Positions 1 to 11,429 of a stretch of 64,000 nucleotides of DNA are shown in pieces. A model generated the notes under the pieces. It saw only the letters and a list, made by a program, of their open reading frames with translations, was not told the DNA's origin and ran no database searches. The translations under genes were made by a program, and so were the position numbers. Source of the stretch: Lophium mytilinum (Eukaryota; Ascomycota; Dothideomycetes; Mytilinidiales; Mytilinidiaceae); NCBI GenBank assembly GCA_010093605.1, contig MU004198.1, positions 6,456-70,455 on the forward strand, read 5' to 3'. Numbering within the stretch: position 1 is the stretch's first letter; every line of letters starts with the position of its first letter.

Positions 1-2030
1 CTAATTCTTAAGTATAAGGCTATTCTTATACTAAACCCTTTAAGTAATTTCTATTCTATACTTATATACTCTATAGCCTCTCTATATCTACCTTAAGCTA
101 CTACTATAGCTTATAAATTAAATTAAAGTTAATAGAATGCTATTATATTATATTTTAAGTATTATTCTTTATATATATACTCTATTTTATATTATAGTAG
201 TTAAATATAGTAGTATAAGGTTATACTATATATAATACTTAAAAGTTAATTTTCTTTATATTAAACTTACTTCTCTCTATATAACTCTAACCCTCTAGCC
301 TCTATAATAAAAGTAATTAAGGACGCTAGTAGATCTATTACTATTAATAATCTATTACTATTAATAAGGTTTCTAATTATATTATAGAGGTAGGTAAAAG
401 GTAAATAGAAATAAACTAGATACTATTAGATATTTTAAATATAACTTCTAGTAGGAAATAAAAAACTAGCTACCTATACTAAAGTTAACTAATTATACTA
501 AAATATACGCCTTATTAGGGGGTATTTACCTAATATCTAGAGAATTATAACTATTACTTATAATTTTACTACCCTTACTAATATAACTATAATTCTTTAA
601 AGTAACTAAACTAAACTATAGTCTATAGTTAGTCTTATATATAAATATATAGTATAAGAAATAGTAATTATTACTACTAATAAGTAGATTAAGAAGATAG
701 CTATATAAGTATAGAACCTTACTATAGAGTATAGAGTAGTTTAGTTAATTATTTAAAACTTTTAGAAATATATACTAGTAACTTCTAGCTACCTCTAATA
801 AGGTAGATATAGTAGCTAGTAATATAGCTAAGTTAATTAATAGTATCTAGAAGATTATCTCTAAGATATCTACTCTTAAAACCTATATACTACTATTAAA
901 GTGCGCGCTTACTACTACTAATAATATTAATAGAGTATCTAAAATAGTTACTCTCTTTAACTAAAGTCTCTAGAAGATTATCTTTAAAGTATCTACTACT
1001 AAAATCTATATACTATACTTAATAGGCGTAATTACTACTATAAATAATATAGAAAGCGTATCTAATAAGGTTACTACTCTAGATAAGAGCCTTTAAGAGA
1101 TAGTCTTTAAGATATCTACTATTAAAACTATATTATAGATAATACTTCTTAAAAAATTATTCTTAGTAGTCTTAATAAAGAATACTAGCTATAGGCTAAT
1201 TTTATATAATAGTATTAATTTTATACTAGAATATAAGTTTATACTTTATAATAATATAACTCTATTCTTCTAGTTAGTATCTTTTTAAGATAGTATAGAT
1301 TTAGAAGAACTACTCTCTTACTCTATAGTACTACTTATATATACTAGATCTACTTTTATCTAATATAAACTATTTTTAGTACTATAAAGAAGCTTATTTT
1401 ATATATACTCTTAATAAATAAACTAATTCTATTAGTTCTATTTATAGAATAAATAGCCTATATTCTAAGTATATTTTTTTAATTATAAGTTAATTAGATA
1501 GTTATATAGAGAAGGTAATATCTAAGTCTAACTATTACTAGAAGCTAAATATAGATAAAGTAAAGTATTTACTTAACTATAGATAGACTTCTATAATTCT
1601 TATTAAAAGTTCTCTAATAGTAGAAGTATAATTAAAGATAGATATTATTCTAGTAAATAAGGTATACTATCTATATATTACTATATTATATATCTAGTTA
1701 AATAGCTAAGAAAACCTAAATAAGAACTAGATAACCTAGTACTAACTAGGGGAAATTATAAAGTATATATTCTAGGTATAGTAATAGATAAGCCTTAGTT
1801 ACTTAGTTATATTTTTAATTAATATAATCTATATTTTCCTTAGACCTAAAAATACGCGTAAAAAAAGTATATTATTAATGTAATAAGTCTATTAAGAAGT
1901 AAACGCTACTCTTATACTTAATAGAAGCCTAGAAAAGCTTTATACTAAAACCTTATACCTAGAACTTTTAGTATATCTTATTTTAAGCCTATAGGCTAGG
2001 AGACTTTAGACTCTTTAAGAGGGTGTTCTT
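1..2030. repeat. AT-rich, RIP-like block of decayed repeats
   Basis: Almost pure A+T sequence dominated by TA-rich words, with hardly any C or G until about 2030, where composition returns sharply to normal. This is the signature left by repeat-induced point mutation on repeated DNA in Pezizomycotina. No open frame of useful length survives on either strand, and I could not assign the parent element to a family. It extends past the left end of the window, so its full size is unknown. The adjoining HET-type gene relic starts right at its edge. Confidence 0.8.
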
Positions 2031-2168
2031 GCTCGCCGCCTTTTTATTTAGATTAGAGTGGGGCAGCCATTAGACGTCGCAAACCTACTCGCTGCACGTT
2101 CTCTAGCTAAATTAGGGAGTTCGGCAGCTCTTTACATGCAATTAAAGCCGAATTTGCCAATCCTCTAG

Positions 2169-3356
2169 GGGAGTGTCGAACGAAGCCTGTTGGACTTCTC
2201 GAGAGTCGGCCGTTTGAAAAGTCGCAGATGGATCAAGGGCGACAGCAAACGTGAACTGGAAACGGCCCAAGAACGTATAGCAAGACTCGTCAGTATTGCG
2301 CGTTCAGATGGGGACACGCTGAAGAAAATACTAGAAGCGAGCACTTGGCAACAAGTCCAGAGTATGGGAGAGAACGTTCTCGGCTACGGTGAGATCAATG
2401 ATTCCGATGTGAAACGGATCATTGCGGAATTTGAGGCCTACGGGTATAAATAACTTGCTGTCGGCCACATGAGCGAAGAGAAGAGTCGACTCCTAACTCC
2501 TCTGGGGCGCGCACAGACTTTCATGAGCCTCTGGTCAGCAGTCTCTTGGAGGTTAACTTCTAAAATGGAAGACGAAGCGGTTTGCATCGGAGCCCTTCTA
2601 GACACAGATATTGGGGGCATCATTTCTAGATCCGAGGGAGTCTCAGGCAAAGATCTTGCCATTACTCGGTTCCGCCTTCTCTTGCAACAAATGGGAGACC
2701 TGCCGTCCTATGTTCTCTTCGCCAACGTGGCTCGTATGACAGAACGAGGGTTTCGTTGGGCCCCAACAAGCGCTATGAGGGGGGGCGAGACTGATAGCGA
2801 CGCTGTAACCAATAGTCCTTCCATAGGTAGAGTGACCGAAGAAGGTGTCAGACTCAGGTCGGGCGGCTTCGTCTTTCCTACGGACTGGGAGAAAAAGGGG
2901 GGGTCTGATTTTGGGTAGTATTTCAAACCAGCTGAAACCTCGCGCAGCAGTGGCTTCACGTTTCATGTTGAGAAGGATGGGCCATCGGATTATTGGAACT
3001 ACGGCTCAGAGGAAAGGTGGTCGATCAATAGGATGAAGATGGCCGCTTTGGAACACGACCTTCAAACCGAGTCCGGACGTCGTCAATTGGCACTCATATT
3101 CAGGTATCCTGTGTCAAGGCTAACAGGGGAACAGGAAGCCAAGCCGAACTATGATGGTATTATACCAGTAGCGCTTGTGATTGTGGAGGCATTTGGACCG
3201 CGTTCAGACGAAGAAGAAGAAAAGAAGGGAAAAGCACGTCAGGAAGGAGAAGAAGCCGAGGATGGCGAGCTAGTCATTACGGCCAAGTACCTGCATACGG
3301 GAAAATTAAAGTGCTGCCGTGATTCAGTTAATCGACCTTGCGGAGATGAAAATTAA
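2169..3356 (+). pseudogene. HET-type incompatibility protein, decayed 3' part
   Basis: One reading frame runs from 2169 to 3356 and is broken by two in-frame stops, TAA at 2451-2453 and TAG at 2916-2918. The middle part carries the pattern seen C-terminal to HET domains: a W-S-A-V-S-W-R/T-S block, then M-E-D-E-A-V-C, and later G-F-R-W-A-P followed by T-E-E-G-V. The N-terminal HET domain itself is absent; the frame closes upstream at the AT-rich block. Both stops can be explained by one CpA-to-TpA change each (CAA to TAA; TGG to TAG read on the other strand), as expected of RIP spreading from the neighbouring repeats. A short acidic E/K-rich stretch lies near the C terminus. Family assignment is by motif only. 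An alternative is a live gene with introns over the stops, but I saw no convincing splice pairs there. Confidence 0.6.
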
Positions 3357-3534
3357 GCAGAACCTAGAGAACATGTAATAGAGAGCGTTCAGGGTATATT
3401 AGAAGTGCCGGAAGAGCAGCTGTGGTGCATCAGCTAGACCGTTTCGTCAAACGTTCAATCTCGTTATTTGCTCTCACTTCGTGTTGCAGTAGCATGTAGT
3501 AGAGACTAGAGAAGACGGCAGTATAAAGGGAGCC

Positions 3535-5326
3535 CTAAGCTCTTTGTGTCAACTTCACATGTAATTCCGCCTTCTCCCACAAAATGAAAATCTTGTTCCG
3601 GTCCATCCAGTCCTGATCTTCCGGCAAAAGTTCGAGATCAAAGTTCCAAAGCAATTTGGCCATAATGAGGCGCATCTCTGCCCACGCTAAACTGTTCAAT
3701 ATGTCAGCATCACGATGTCCTCCCTCTACCCAGAAAGAACGAGGGCTTACTTCTTCCCTAGACAGTTTCTAGGTCCATAAGAGAACGCCTGTGCCGCTTT
3801 CTTATGATCCCCGTCATACTTCGGATCGCCCAACCACCGCTCGGGCATGAAAGAATCCGGATCCCGCCACATGCGCTTGGAGTGATGCGCTGCCCAGGCT
3901 GTGACGCCTACCTCCGTCTTCATGAGTAGACGAGTCAGCCATGTAATACAAAAGTCAGGTCATTGTGGATAGCTTACACCCTCAGGAACAAAGCGGCCGC
4001 ATACGACCTCTCCTGCTTTCGGCGCAATCCGCGGGAGCGCAGTTGGTGCTGGTGGAAACATGCGCAGACCTTCTTCGATGCAAGCGTTCAGATACTTCAG
4101 CTGGCCGACGGAGACGATGGACATGTCTTCGCTTGATTTGAAGGTGGTGCGGATCTCGTTCTTTAGGATTTCGTAGACTTCCGGGCGTTGCAGCATGAAA
4201 TACGTCATTCCTGTAAGCACTGTAGCCGTCTAATCATGGACGGTGTGAGTACAGTACTTTCTTGAAAGTGGAAACAGAAGCAACCTACCGTCTCACTACC
4301 CGCCAGCACCAAAATCAGCGTACTCTCATTCAGCTCATCGGCCGACATCCCCTTCTCCCCCTTCTCTCTCAAGATATAGGACATGAAATCCTTCCGATCC
4401 GTTTGCATCCTTACCCGCTCCTGCGCCTTATCTGCACTCCACTTCGCATGATTAGTCCTCACATCTTTTAAGCTCTGCGGAATCAGCATCTCCAGCAGCT
4501 TCTCAATGACTGGGAAGATGCGCGTCAAACGCATGAACTCCATCATTTTGATATAATCGAACGTGACCGCTATCCAAGGATGCAGCTTCCCGGACTCAAT
4601 GCAACCGAATGGATGCGCGAAAGCAAGATCGCCGATAAGATCAAAGGTCGTAAAGTTGAACCACATGGAGATGGGGACGACGCCTTTCGCGGAGCCGGAT
4701 ACTTGCTTCTGGAGACCGCTGATGAAGCTGGTAACGTACTGGAGGAGGAAGGGCTCTTGTTCTGCGAGAGCTTTTTCGGAAAAGGCATGAGATTGGAGCT
4801 TGCGGAGGCGGCGATGGTCCATTTCGTTGGCCATGATGCTGTTTCAATATCAGTGATCAACGAGCGTCCTGGATGAGTAGATCGAGAGCGGCATTACATG
4901 TTTGGAGCTCCAGATGGAGTGGGGCCATAGAATGAGTAGTCTTTCTCGAAGGTCTTGGTGTGTTTTGCCTTGATATGCCCGTAAATATCCTCCCAAGCCT
5001 GGTCGCTATCATACGAAAGGTAATTTGGCGAAACCCGAACCACTTCGCCGTACTTGTCGTGAAGCTCTTTGATAGCATATGGAAGTCTCCCTTTGAGAGC
5101 ATGGATAGCGGATGGGACGAAGCATGAAGCCCATAGTTTCGGGCCAGGGTAGGATCGCAAGGGGTGGAAGAAGACGTTGTAGATGCAATAGGTGACGGTA
5201 TAGAGCATGGCCTAGATTCAGTATGAATATCAAGTATTAGCCGTCAATGGACTTGGTGCGGCGAATATGGCTTCCTACCGCGCCAATGCTCAACGCAAGA
5301 ATGTTCGCGTACTGCGCCCAATGCAT
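3535..5326 (-). CDS. cytochrome P450 monooxygenase
   Basis: Six exons, complement of 5279-5326, 4898-5211, 4289-4838, 3978-4229, 3751-3917 and 3535-3691, give 495 residues, a normal length for a microsomal fungal P450. All introns are GT-AG and the phases agree. The N terminus is a hydrophobic anchor followed by F-F-H-P-L and Y-P-G-P-K-L. The I-helix motif AGSETT lies near residue 300, the ExxR motif (EGLR) near 353, a P-E-R-W block near 415, and the haem-binding FSYGPRNCLG near 432 with the ligand Cys. It should be an ER-bound haem-thiolate monooxygenase; the substrate cannot be read. A small first exon (48 nt) was chosen because its ATG and splice join restore the membrane anchor. No polyketide or peptide synthetase lies near, so a pathway role is open. 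Confidence 0.92.
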
Positions 5327-6096
5327 CGTGACGCCGCGTTGCTAAAGAGAATATGTACAAAGATTGATAGTTGAGGACGAAAGTGTGAGTATAACAAGGT
5401 TCGCTCGCAGTCAAACAATTTACAGCTGTCGACATCCAGAGCGGACTAGTCGCGGAGGTGCGTTTGCGGGGGTGGTGGACAGTAATGCAGGGACAGTCAC
5501 CCAATGGAAGCGCTTCCAAAGTTGTCAGTCTTGGAGAGTAAGTAGGTTAAGTGGAGCCACCACTGAAGAGCTTCGGAATCAGGTGGACCAAGCTGCAATC
5601 CGACTGGATGAATGACGCTGGTTATTATCACTAGAGTGAGACGGCTGCACGTGACCGAAACATTTAAATTCCGCGTGTGGGGCCAGATTTCCACTGGCCA
5701 ATCAGAATCAGTCTCAGTTCCGGCAGTGAAAACCTTAAGGAGGCAATCGCCCACATCTATCAACTTTAGAACCACCATTCGCGCGTTTCCGAAAGTTCCC
5801 AGCAGCACGGCTGCTCTCTAGTGATTACATCGGCGTCAGGGCTGAAAGTATAAGTCAAGCAACTAAAACAACTAGTAATTCAGTAAATGAGACGATGGTT
5901 TACAGCAAAATCATTAGCTATCGAGGAATGCATCAATGTGTAAAAAGCACGGTGGGACGACTATATCAGTTTTCAAGTCTTTATTTCACATTTGGCGCCA
6001 TATGCACACCTTTCAAGTAATGACCAGTCTAGTAATTCACTCGCGGGAGGAAGGAATACGAAGTAGGGAGGCTGGCAAAGACGACAAATATCCGTT
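5327..6096. other. intergenic, no gene seen
   Basis: Between the P450 start and the 3' end of the kinase-like gene. Reading frames here are short and lack family signatures. It should contain the P450 promoter, but no clear TATA box or other site was recognised. Confidence 0.6.
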
Positions 6097-7365
6097 TCAG
6101 CGTCCATGTTCACTTTCCCACTCCTCCATCTCCACTACTCCTAGCTTCTCCGTTTCCTCGGTCTCTATAGCAAGATAATCGATGAGGTGAGTGATATCCT
6201 CCCTTCTCCGGCGCTTTCCACGTTCCCAAGCGTCAACCCATTCCTCCGGATCCGCCCCCACACCGTCTTTCCAGTGCCCAACGCGCCCCAGATCTATGAT
6301 TCGGAAGCTGGGATGTTCCATAGAACGATGACAGAGTGGTTGTGATAACGGGCCAGGTTGAACAACGATATTGCGCGGATATGATGAATTATGAGCGAAT
6401 CCCAGGGTATGTAGCCGGTCATAGAGCTTCCGGATCCCGTCACTAATCAAGTAAGCATGATAATCCGGAAAGAAGAGCACGCGAGAAACAAAGGGGAAAA
6501 GGACTTACATCCAGTCCGGTTGTACTCCTTCCCAGACGTGACTAAATGGATCTCCCAGTCGCCGACCGCAATCCTCCATGAGAAGACTTCCACATTTCTG
6601 CTTCTCGCATAAAGCAGGCAGCTCCTTCAAGCTAGCTTTTTCCAGCTCCTCAGCGGTCACATTCCCTTCCCACTCATAATATCCGTAGAACGTTGGCACA
6701 ATAGGCTCTATGCGCACCATCCGCTCTTCACCATCTCCATCCTTCTCTTTCTTTCTTTGCTTCTTCCCTCTACCCTTCACTTTCTTCAAACCCCCCATCA
6801 ACGTCCGATACATCCCTTTCGTCAGCTTCGTATACGTCTTTGCTTCCTCCCTCAACATCTCACAAGCATCCTCCCAGTCGGAGTCATCCTCCGTGCCATC
6901 CACCTCATCGCTTTCGGCCTCCGGGTAGTTCACATGCCCCAGCTTCGCCATCACCGTGACCGCAGCACCTGGCCCGGCGAGCCGCTCCGGAAGGACGAGC
7001 GGCGCGCGGTACACCGCAGCATGCGACCCCATACCGGCAAGGTTGAGAAAGTTGATAGTGAGCCATGCGACGCCAGACTCCGGTACCGCATCCTCTTTTG
7101 CAAGGGGCGGGTACACCCGCACATATCGTAGCAGGTTCGCGGGCTCTTCTGATCGCGATTTGGCAATGTGGTGCGTGATTCGTGCCTTGTTCGCAAGACA
7201 GGCTACGTGCTGGCTTGGCAGTACTTCGTCGTACAGCTGGGAATTACCGGTGTAGAACATGTGCCGTACGGAGGTGCATGTGTGCGGATCAGAGACTATG
7301 AGGGTGGTTGGTAGTTGCCGATTGCGTAGGAAGTCTTCGAATTTGGGGGGTAATGCGGACTTCAT
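6097..7365 (-). CDS. kinase-fold protein, likely pseudokinase (paralog 1)
   Basis: Two exons, complement of 6509-7365 and 6443-1 to 6097 (6097-6442), joined over a 66-bp GTAAGT/ATTAG intron, give 400 residues. The ATG at 7365 was chosen because the following residues (L-P-P-K) align with the paralog at 15430. A kinase-like order of motifs is visible: glycine-loop-like GMGSHAAVYRA near 111, a Lys in V-M-A-K near 141, a hinge-like LLMEDCG near 260, a catalytic-loop equivalent H-N-S-S-Y-P-R-N at 303-310, and D-L-G in place of DFG at 336. The usual catalytic Asp (as in HGDLHPRN) is Ser here, while Asn and the DFG-type Asp remain, so classical phosphotransfer is doubtful. A Lys/Arg-rich acidic insert lies mid-protein. 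Function is unknown. Confidence 0.85.
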
Positions 7366-7904
7366 TCCGCCGGTTCGTAAGTATCGACTATGTCGTAGAA
7401 GCAGAAAAAACTTGGGAGCGAGATAGGGAGGGTTTAGTCCGATTTGTAGGCCCAACGTCCAACGAAGAAAGAAACCGATTTACTTCTTATTGGACTGTCT
7501 CGGGGTCTCGTTTGACATCCGTTTGTTACCATGTGGGATGCGCTTATGATCTTCCCGGAACACGAACATAACGCAAAAGACGATGCAGTAGAAATCAGCT
7601 GGTTCTCAATGAGCGCGAGCGACAGTCATGGCGCCGGTAGAAAGGTATTGATTAACAAAAAGATAAAAGTACAGCTTTGAAAGAGAAATGGCAAGATATT
7701 GGCTGAATGCGACCATGCATACTCCGATACTCTATCTTGTCTCATAGAACCGTCACGAATATGTACAAAGAAAAATGGACGAGTGAGTTCGGCCAGTCGC
7801 TCGCACATCAAGCGGGTAGTGCCCAATCTGCGGGAGGTATCCGTAGGGCTCTCAAGCAGATTCCAAGAAAGAAGCCCGAGTGCAGTGATCCTAAGATCGC
7901 AACA
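7366..7904. other. intergenic, no gene seen
   Basis: Gap between the start of kinase-like paralog 1 and the 3' end of the lectin gene. Only short frames without recognisable products are present. Confidence 0.6.
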
Positions 7905-9552
7905 TCAAGGTACTACATCTACATCCCCGACAACTGCCCAATCGGACCCGTCTAATCTGACTTCTCTCAACGCACCACCGGCCTGAAAGTAGCATCTACT
8001 TAGTGGACTGTCCGCCTCCAGCGGGGCATATGTGAAAAATGATGCTTGGGTCATGCATGCAATATTGGTGCCGTTGTCGGCATTCTCAAATGCTGGAAAT
8101 GTAGAGGGACCCATCCAACTTGAATTGTCATCTTTCCATATAACTTGAATGGTGCCGTCACCATCCTGGTAAAGGATGTATGTGTTCAACGCGGTGTTGG
8201 ACGACGAGGGGCGGACCACAGAGAGAGCAGCGATGGAGGCAGTTGTAGGAAGGGAGACACTGAAAGCGGAGGCTGCGTTGCGTCAGCTTCAAAGTGCTCA
8301 TTCAATAATGCGAAGGAGATATACCGGCGTTGAACGATCCTGATGTTGTGTTGCGGGCTAAACTCATCATCTTGTGATCGTCTCGCTCGTAGATCAAGTT
8401 CATCTCCTGCAGGTTTTGCTCGTCGGGGAAGAAGGCAATGTTGCTGCCATCTGCAGCAGATACGTTCAAGGAACGGTTGCTCCAGCATCCAGGGTACGTG
8501 CAGTCGTAGACGATCTCGTGAAGGTTCAATCCAGCGTCTTGGTAGATGATGAAAGGCCAATACGATGCCAGATGCGAGTCAGAGCCTGTAGCGACTGTAT
8601 AAGCGGTTAAACTACCCCTGTTTCCTGATATGTCTGTGGAATCCCAGTTCCATTCGCTGATTTGATCTTGCTATTCTTTTAGTGATCGGTTTTCATGGTG
8701 AAGGAGAGAATGACTCACTCTTCGCGTCCAGATAGAAAAGCTCCTGTTGCATAACCTAATGTTGAAAATATTAGGATTTGACAACTCGTAATAGCTCGAT
8801 TTATATTTATACATACCGACTCATCATTCCCATACCATTTCTTGTCAAACGAGGTAAACGCAAATGGCGTCCCAGCCTTTGCTTTCGTAATGTTCGAAGT
8901 CTGTTTCCAGGCGTTGTTAGTGGATTCAAACGCCGAATACTGAATCATATTATCGTCGCTTTGGAAGATGGTGCGGATAGAATAATAATTGCCGGTGACC
9001 CATCCTGTGACTGCAAGCGGTGAGTTTTCTCGAATACCACGGGGTCTTGTCGTGGGCGATGAAGTCGCAGTTGGCGAGGACGACGATGTAGCCGTAGGAG
9101 ATGCCGTGGCGGATGGGGCGCTTGCTGCTTGGTTGTTCTTCTTCTTTACGTGATGAAGAGTCGCGCCGAGAGCGCCTCCAATGACCGCGACGATGATGAT
9201 GAGAACCACGAGAGCAATTATAGTCAGAACTTTCCGCTTCGACCGTAATGATGACTTTGCTGCCGGTGCTATTGCTTCTTTGCCGTTCTGGGAGTACTGC
9301 GGCGGATATTGCGGCGGATATTGCGGCGGATTCTGTGGTGTCTGTGGCGGGTGCGGCGCGAGATGAACTTGCTCTTCATAATGGCTCGCCCATTTCTGGT
9401 CCTGCCCCGATACAACCTCGAGGCCAGCCTGAGGATAATAGACCTCCAGACCGTCCTGTCCTTTGGTATCTTGGTATTTCTAGGACGCCGTTAGCGGTCG
9501 TGATCGACGTGGGGAATAGCGGCCAGGCGGTAGTCAAACTAACGTCGTTCAT
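7905..9552 (-). CDS. membrane-anchored fucose-lectin-like protein
   Basis: Five exons, complement of 9544-9552, 8817-9479, 8719-8755, 8325-8666 and 7905-8272, give 472 residues with phases that agree at each join. Exon 1 holds only three codons; its intron has GTTAGT, a CTAAC branch point and CCTAG. The N-terminal region is acidic and Pro-rich with a repeated G-L-E-V motif and P-P-Q-Y repeats. One transmembrane helix (about residues 95-115) follows, then a Ser/Thr/Pro stalk, then a repeat domain. In that domain Q-E-L-F-Y-L-D-A-K, Q-I-S-E-W-N-W and I-Q-V-I-W-K-D recall the blades of fungal fucose-specific lectins (six-bladed beta-propellers). This arrangement (short cytoplasmic tail, helix, propeller) is common in Pezizomycotina genomes. 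Sugar binding is inferred from the family, not shown. Confidence 0.85.
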
Positions 9553-10552
9553 CTTCAAGACTCAAAACTCGCCAGATGTCCAGTAGAGATGGCCCGCGAA
9601 GGATTTCGAGAGAGCAGCGAGGCAGGGAACAATGGAGCGGGAGTCCGTGGTTTTCTGGGTTCTGCAATGATTTTCGACTGCTGCCATGTGGCATGGGGTT
9701 CGTGTTCCAATTACGGCACTAATTCGAGCCATATTCCATGTTGGGCCCCTTGGTAATACGATAATACGCCGGTGTGTAGAAAGCGATGGTTTTACCTCTA
9801 TCTCAAGAACCGAACCACTTTGAGCATGGTTGAAGGCTTAGCACCGGGGATGCTGTTGGTGCCATACCCCCAGAGGTTACAGTATACAAAAATTACCAAT
9901 GAACGCAGGGCCGTTGTGTACACGCTATCTTTGTAGGGCTTCAGGGGCCCACAGGGGTTGGGGCGCAATGAGGCTACCCTTACAGTAGCCGCTATGCCTT
10001 CTTCCAACGACAGCGAATGACTCCGCCATGATGAGAAGAACTGCAAACGCTGCCATCAGCGCGACCACCTCGCACAGCAGTCCATCTAGAGCGACAGCAT
10101 AGGCATCAAGATGCTGGAGGCCTAAGTACACAATATGAGTCGACAAGCGGGCTCAAGAGGCCCCCGAGACCTGGATGTTTGAGATTGGGGCGGAAGTGCC
10201 TTTTGGGCATAGCGGATCCCAGAATAAAGTTGAACGTAAGATTTCTAGGGCAGCTTTCCCCCTTCTTGGACGACAGTATATCAAAAGACCATCATCGCCT
10301 ATATTGAAGGGTGCGCCGGAGCAGTGTGGTGATGGTGGGATGGCGAAGAATAGGAGGCGTTGGGCCCCGCACGGCATTTCTCGAATAATGGCCAAGCACG
10401 TGATCAGGAGGCGTCTGGTATCCATTGCGCGCGAAGACTCTTCCGACATAGCATCCACGATACTTATCAGTGTCCAATCACGAACCATCAACTTTGCGAG
10501 ACTTACCCTCTTCCAGACCGTGAATCGGCGTGTCTCGTCCCAGCTCCACGCA
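9553..10552. other. intergenic, no gene seen
   Basis: About 1 kb between the lectin start and the 3' end of the broken DUF7580-type gene. Open frames on both strands overlap each other and show no family signature. Confidence 0.55.
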
Positions 10553-10882
10553 TCACCGGGGTAGCCCATGAAGACGAAAGCTCATCTCTTCCTCCAGTGG
10601 AGCCAGAATCTGCGCTTCGGTTGTTTTCGAGAACTCCTCGTTCTTCAAGCTTGCGTTAGGGTTGACAAAACAGTTCAGACAGTATCCTAACGCAGAATGA
10701 AAGGCGAATTATGAACCCTCCCCGGCTTCTTCTCTCTCCCGTAGCACCGCCTGGAAATCTGACATCTTGTTCGGTTGATTGTTTGCACTGGGATCCTCTA
10801 ATTTCCGGAGGGCTTCGATGGGGCGCCCGAAGATGATTTCGAATAGCATAATGCCAAGCGCAAGCAGCTTGGACGAGTCGTT
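10553..10882 (-). pseudogene. DUF7580-type kinase-like gene, 3' part
   Basis: On the minus strand this frame reads N-D-S-S-K-L-L-A-L-G-I-M-L-F-E-I, then G-R-P-I-E, and ends with L-A-P-L-E-E-E before TGA at 10553-10555. That order is the C-terminal half of the fungal DUF7580 (kinase-like) domain. One in-frame TAA at 10709-10711 interrupts it and fits a CAA-to-TAA change. Upstream the gene is cut at 10882 by the hAT element and continues at 14695. Reading across the insertion with one copy of the 8-bp duplication keeps the frame (Q-P-C-N-D-S-S-K), so the element entered a coding exon. DUF7580 proteins often accompany fungal incompatibility genes; their function is not established. Confidence 0.75.
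10875..10882. repeat. 8-bp target site duplication, left copy
   Basis: GAGTCGTT directly before the left terminal inverted repeat of the hAT element; an identical copy follows the right terminus at 14695-14702. Eight-base duplications are the hallmark of hAT insertion. Confidence 0.92.
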
Positions 10883-10903
10883 CAGTGATGTTGTTGGACT
10901 GGA
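10883..10903. repeat. hAT left terminal inverted repeat
   Basis: 21 bases beginning CAGTGATG match exactly, in reverse complement, the right end at 14674-14694. The first bases fit the CA-rich start common to hAT termini. Confidence 0.93.
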
Positions 10904-11429
10904 GCAATTTGGACTGGATCCGGATGGAGGCACCTGAAAAAAGCATTGGACTGGATGGAGTTTCTATTTGGCCCGCGTGGATTAAAGGTTGTAGATGCTC
11001 TAGAAGCTCTAATAGTTAGTAGTAATATATATATACTAGTATTAAGAATAGTATTTTAATATTTATAAGGCTTAGGCGTCTATAATTCTTAGCTTTAATT
11101 AGTTTATCTATATAAGCTAACTAACTAGCCTATAACTATATACTTACTCTTAGCTTTACTATTTTATACTTACTATTCTCTATATACTTACTATAAACTA
11201 TATACTTACTATCTTCTATATACTTTCTATTTTACTTAGCTATTAGCTAATAGCTAAGAGATTACCTACTATAGGTTTTAATATTCTCTATTAACCCTAT
11301 TACCGCCGCTATAGTAGAGGATTACTCTTAATATAGTATTATTCTTATACTTAGTACTTACCGCCCTGCTATCCCTATTACTAATAATATTATCCTCGCC
11401 TCTAAATTAATTAACCCCGCTCGCGATAT

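Noticed and set aside
10883-10903. Inverted duplication of a host gene fragment
   Set aside because: At first the 21-bp match looked like duplicated coding sequence; the 8-bp target duplication shows it is the transposon terminus.
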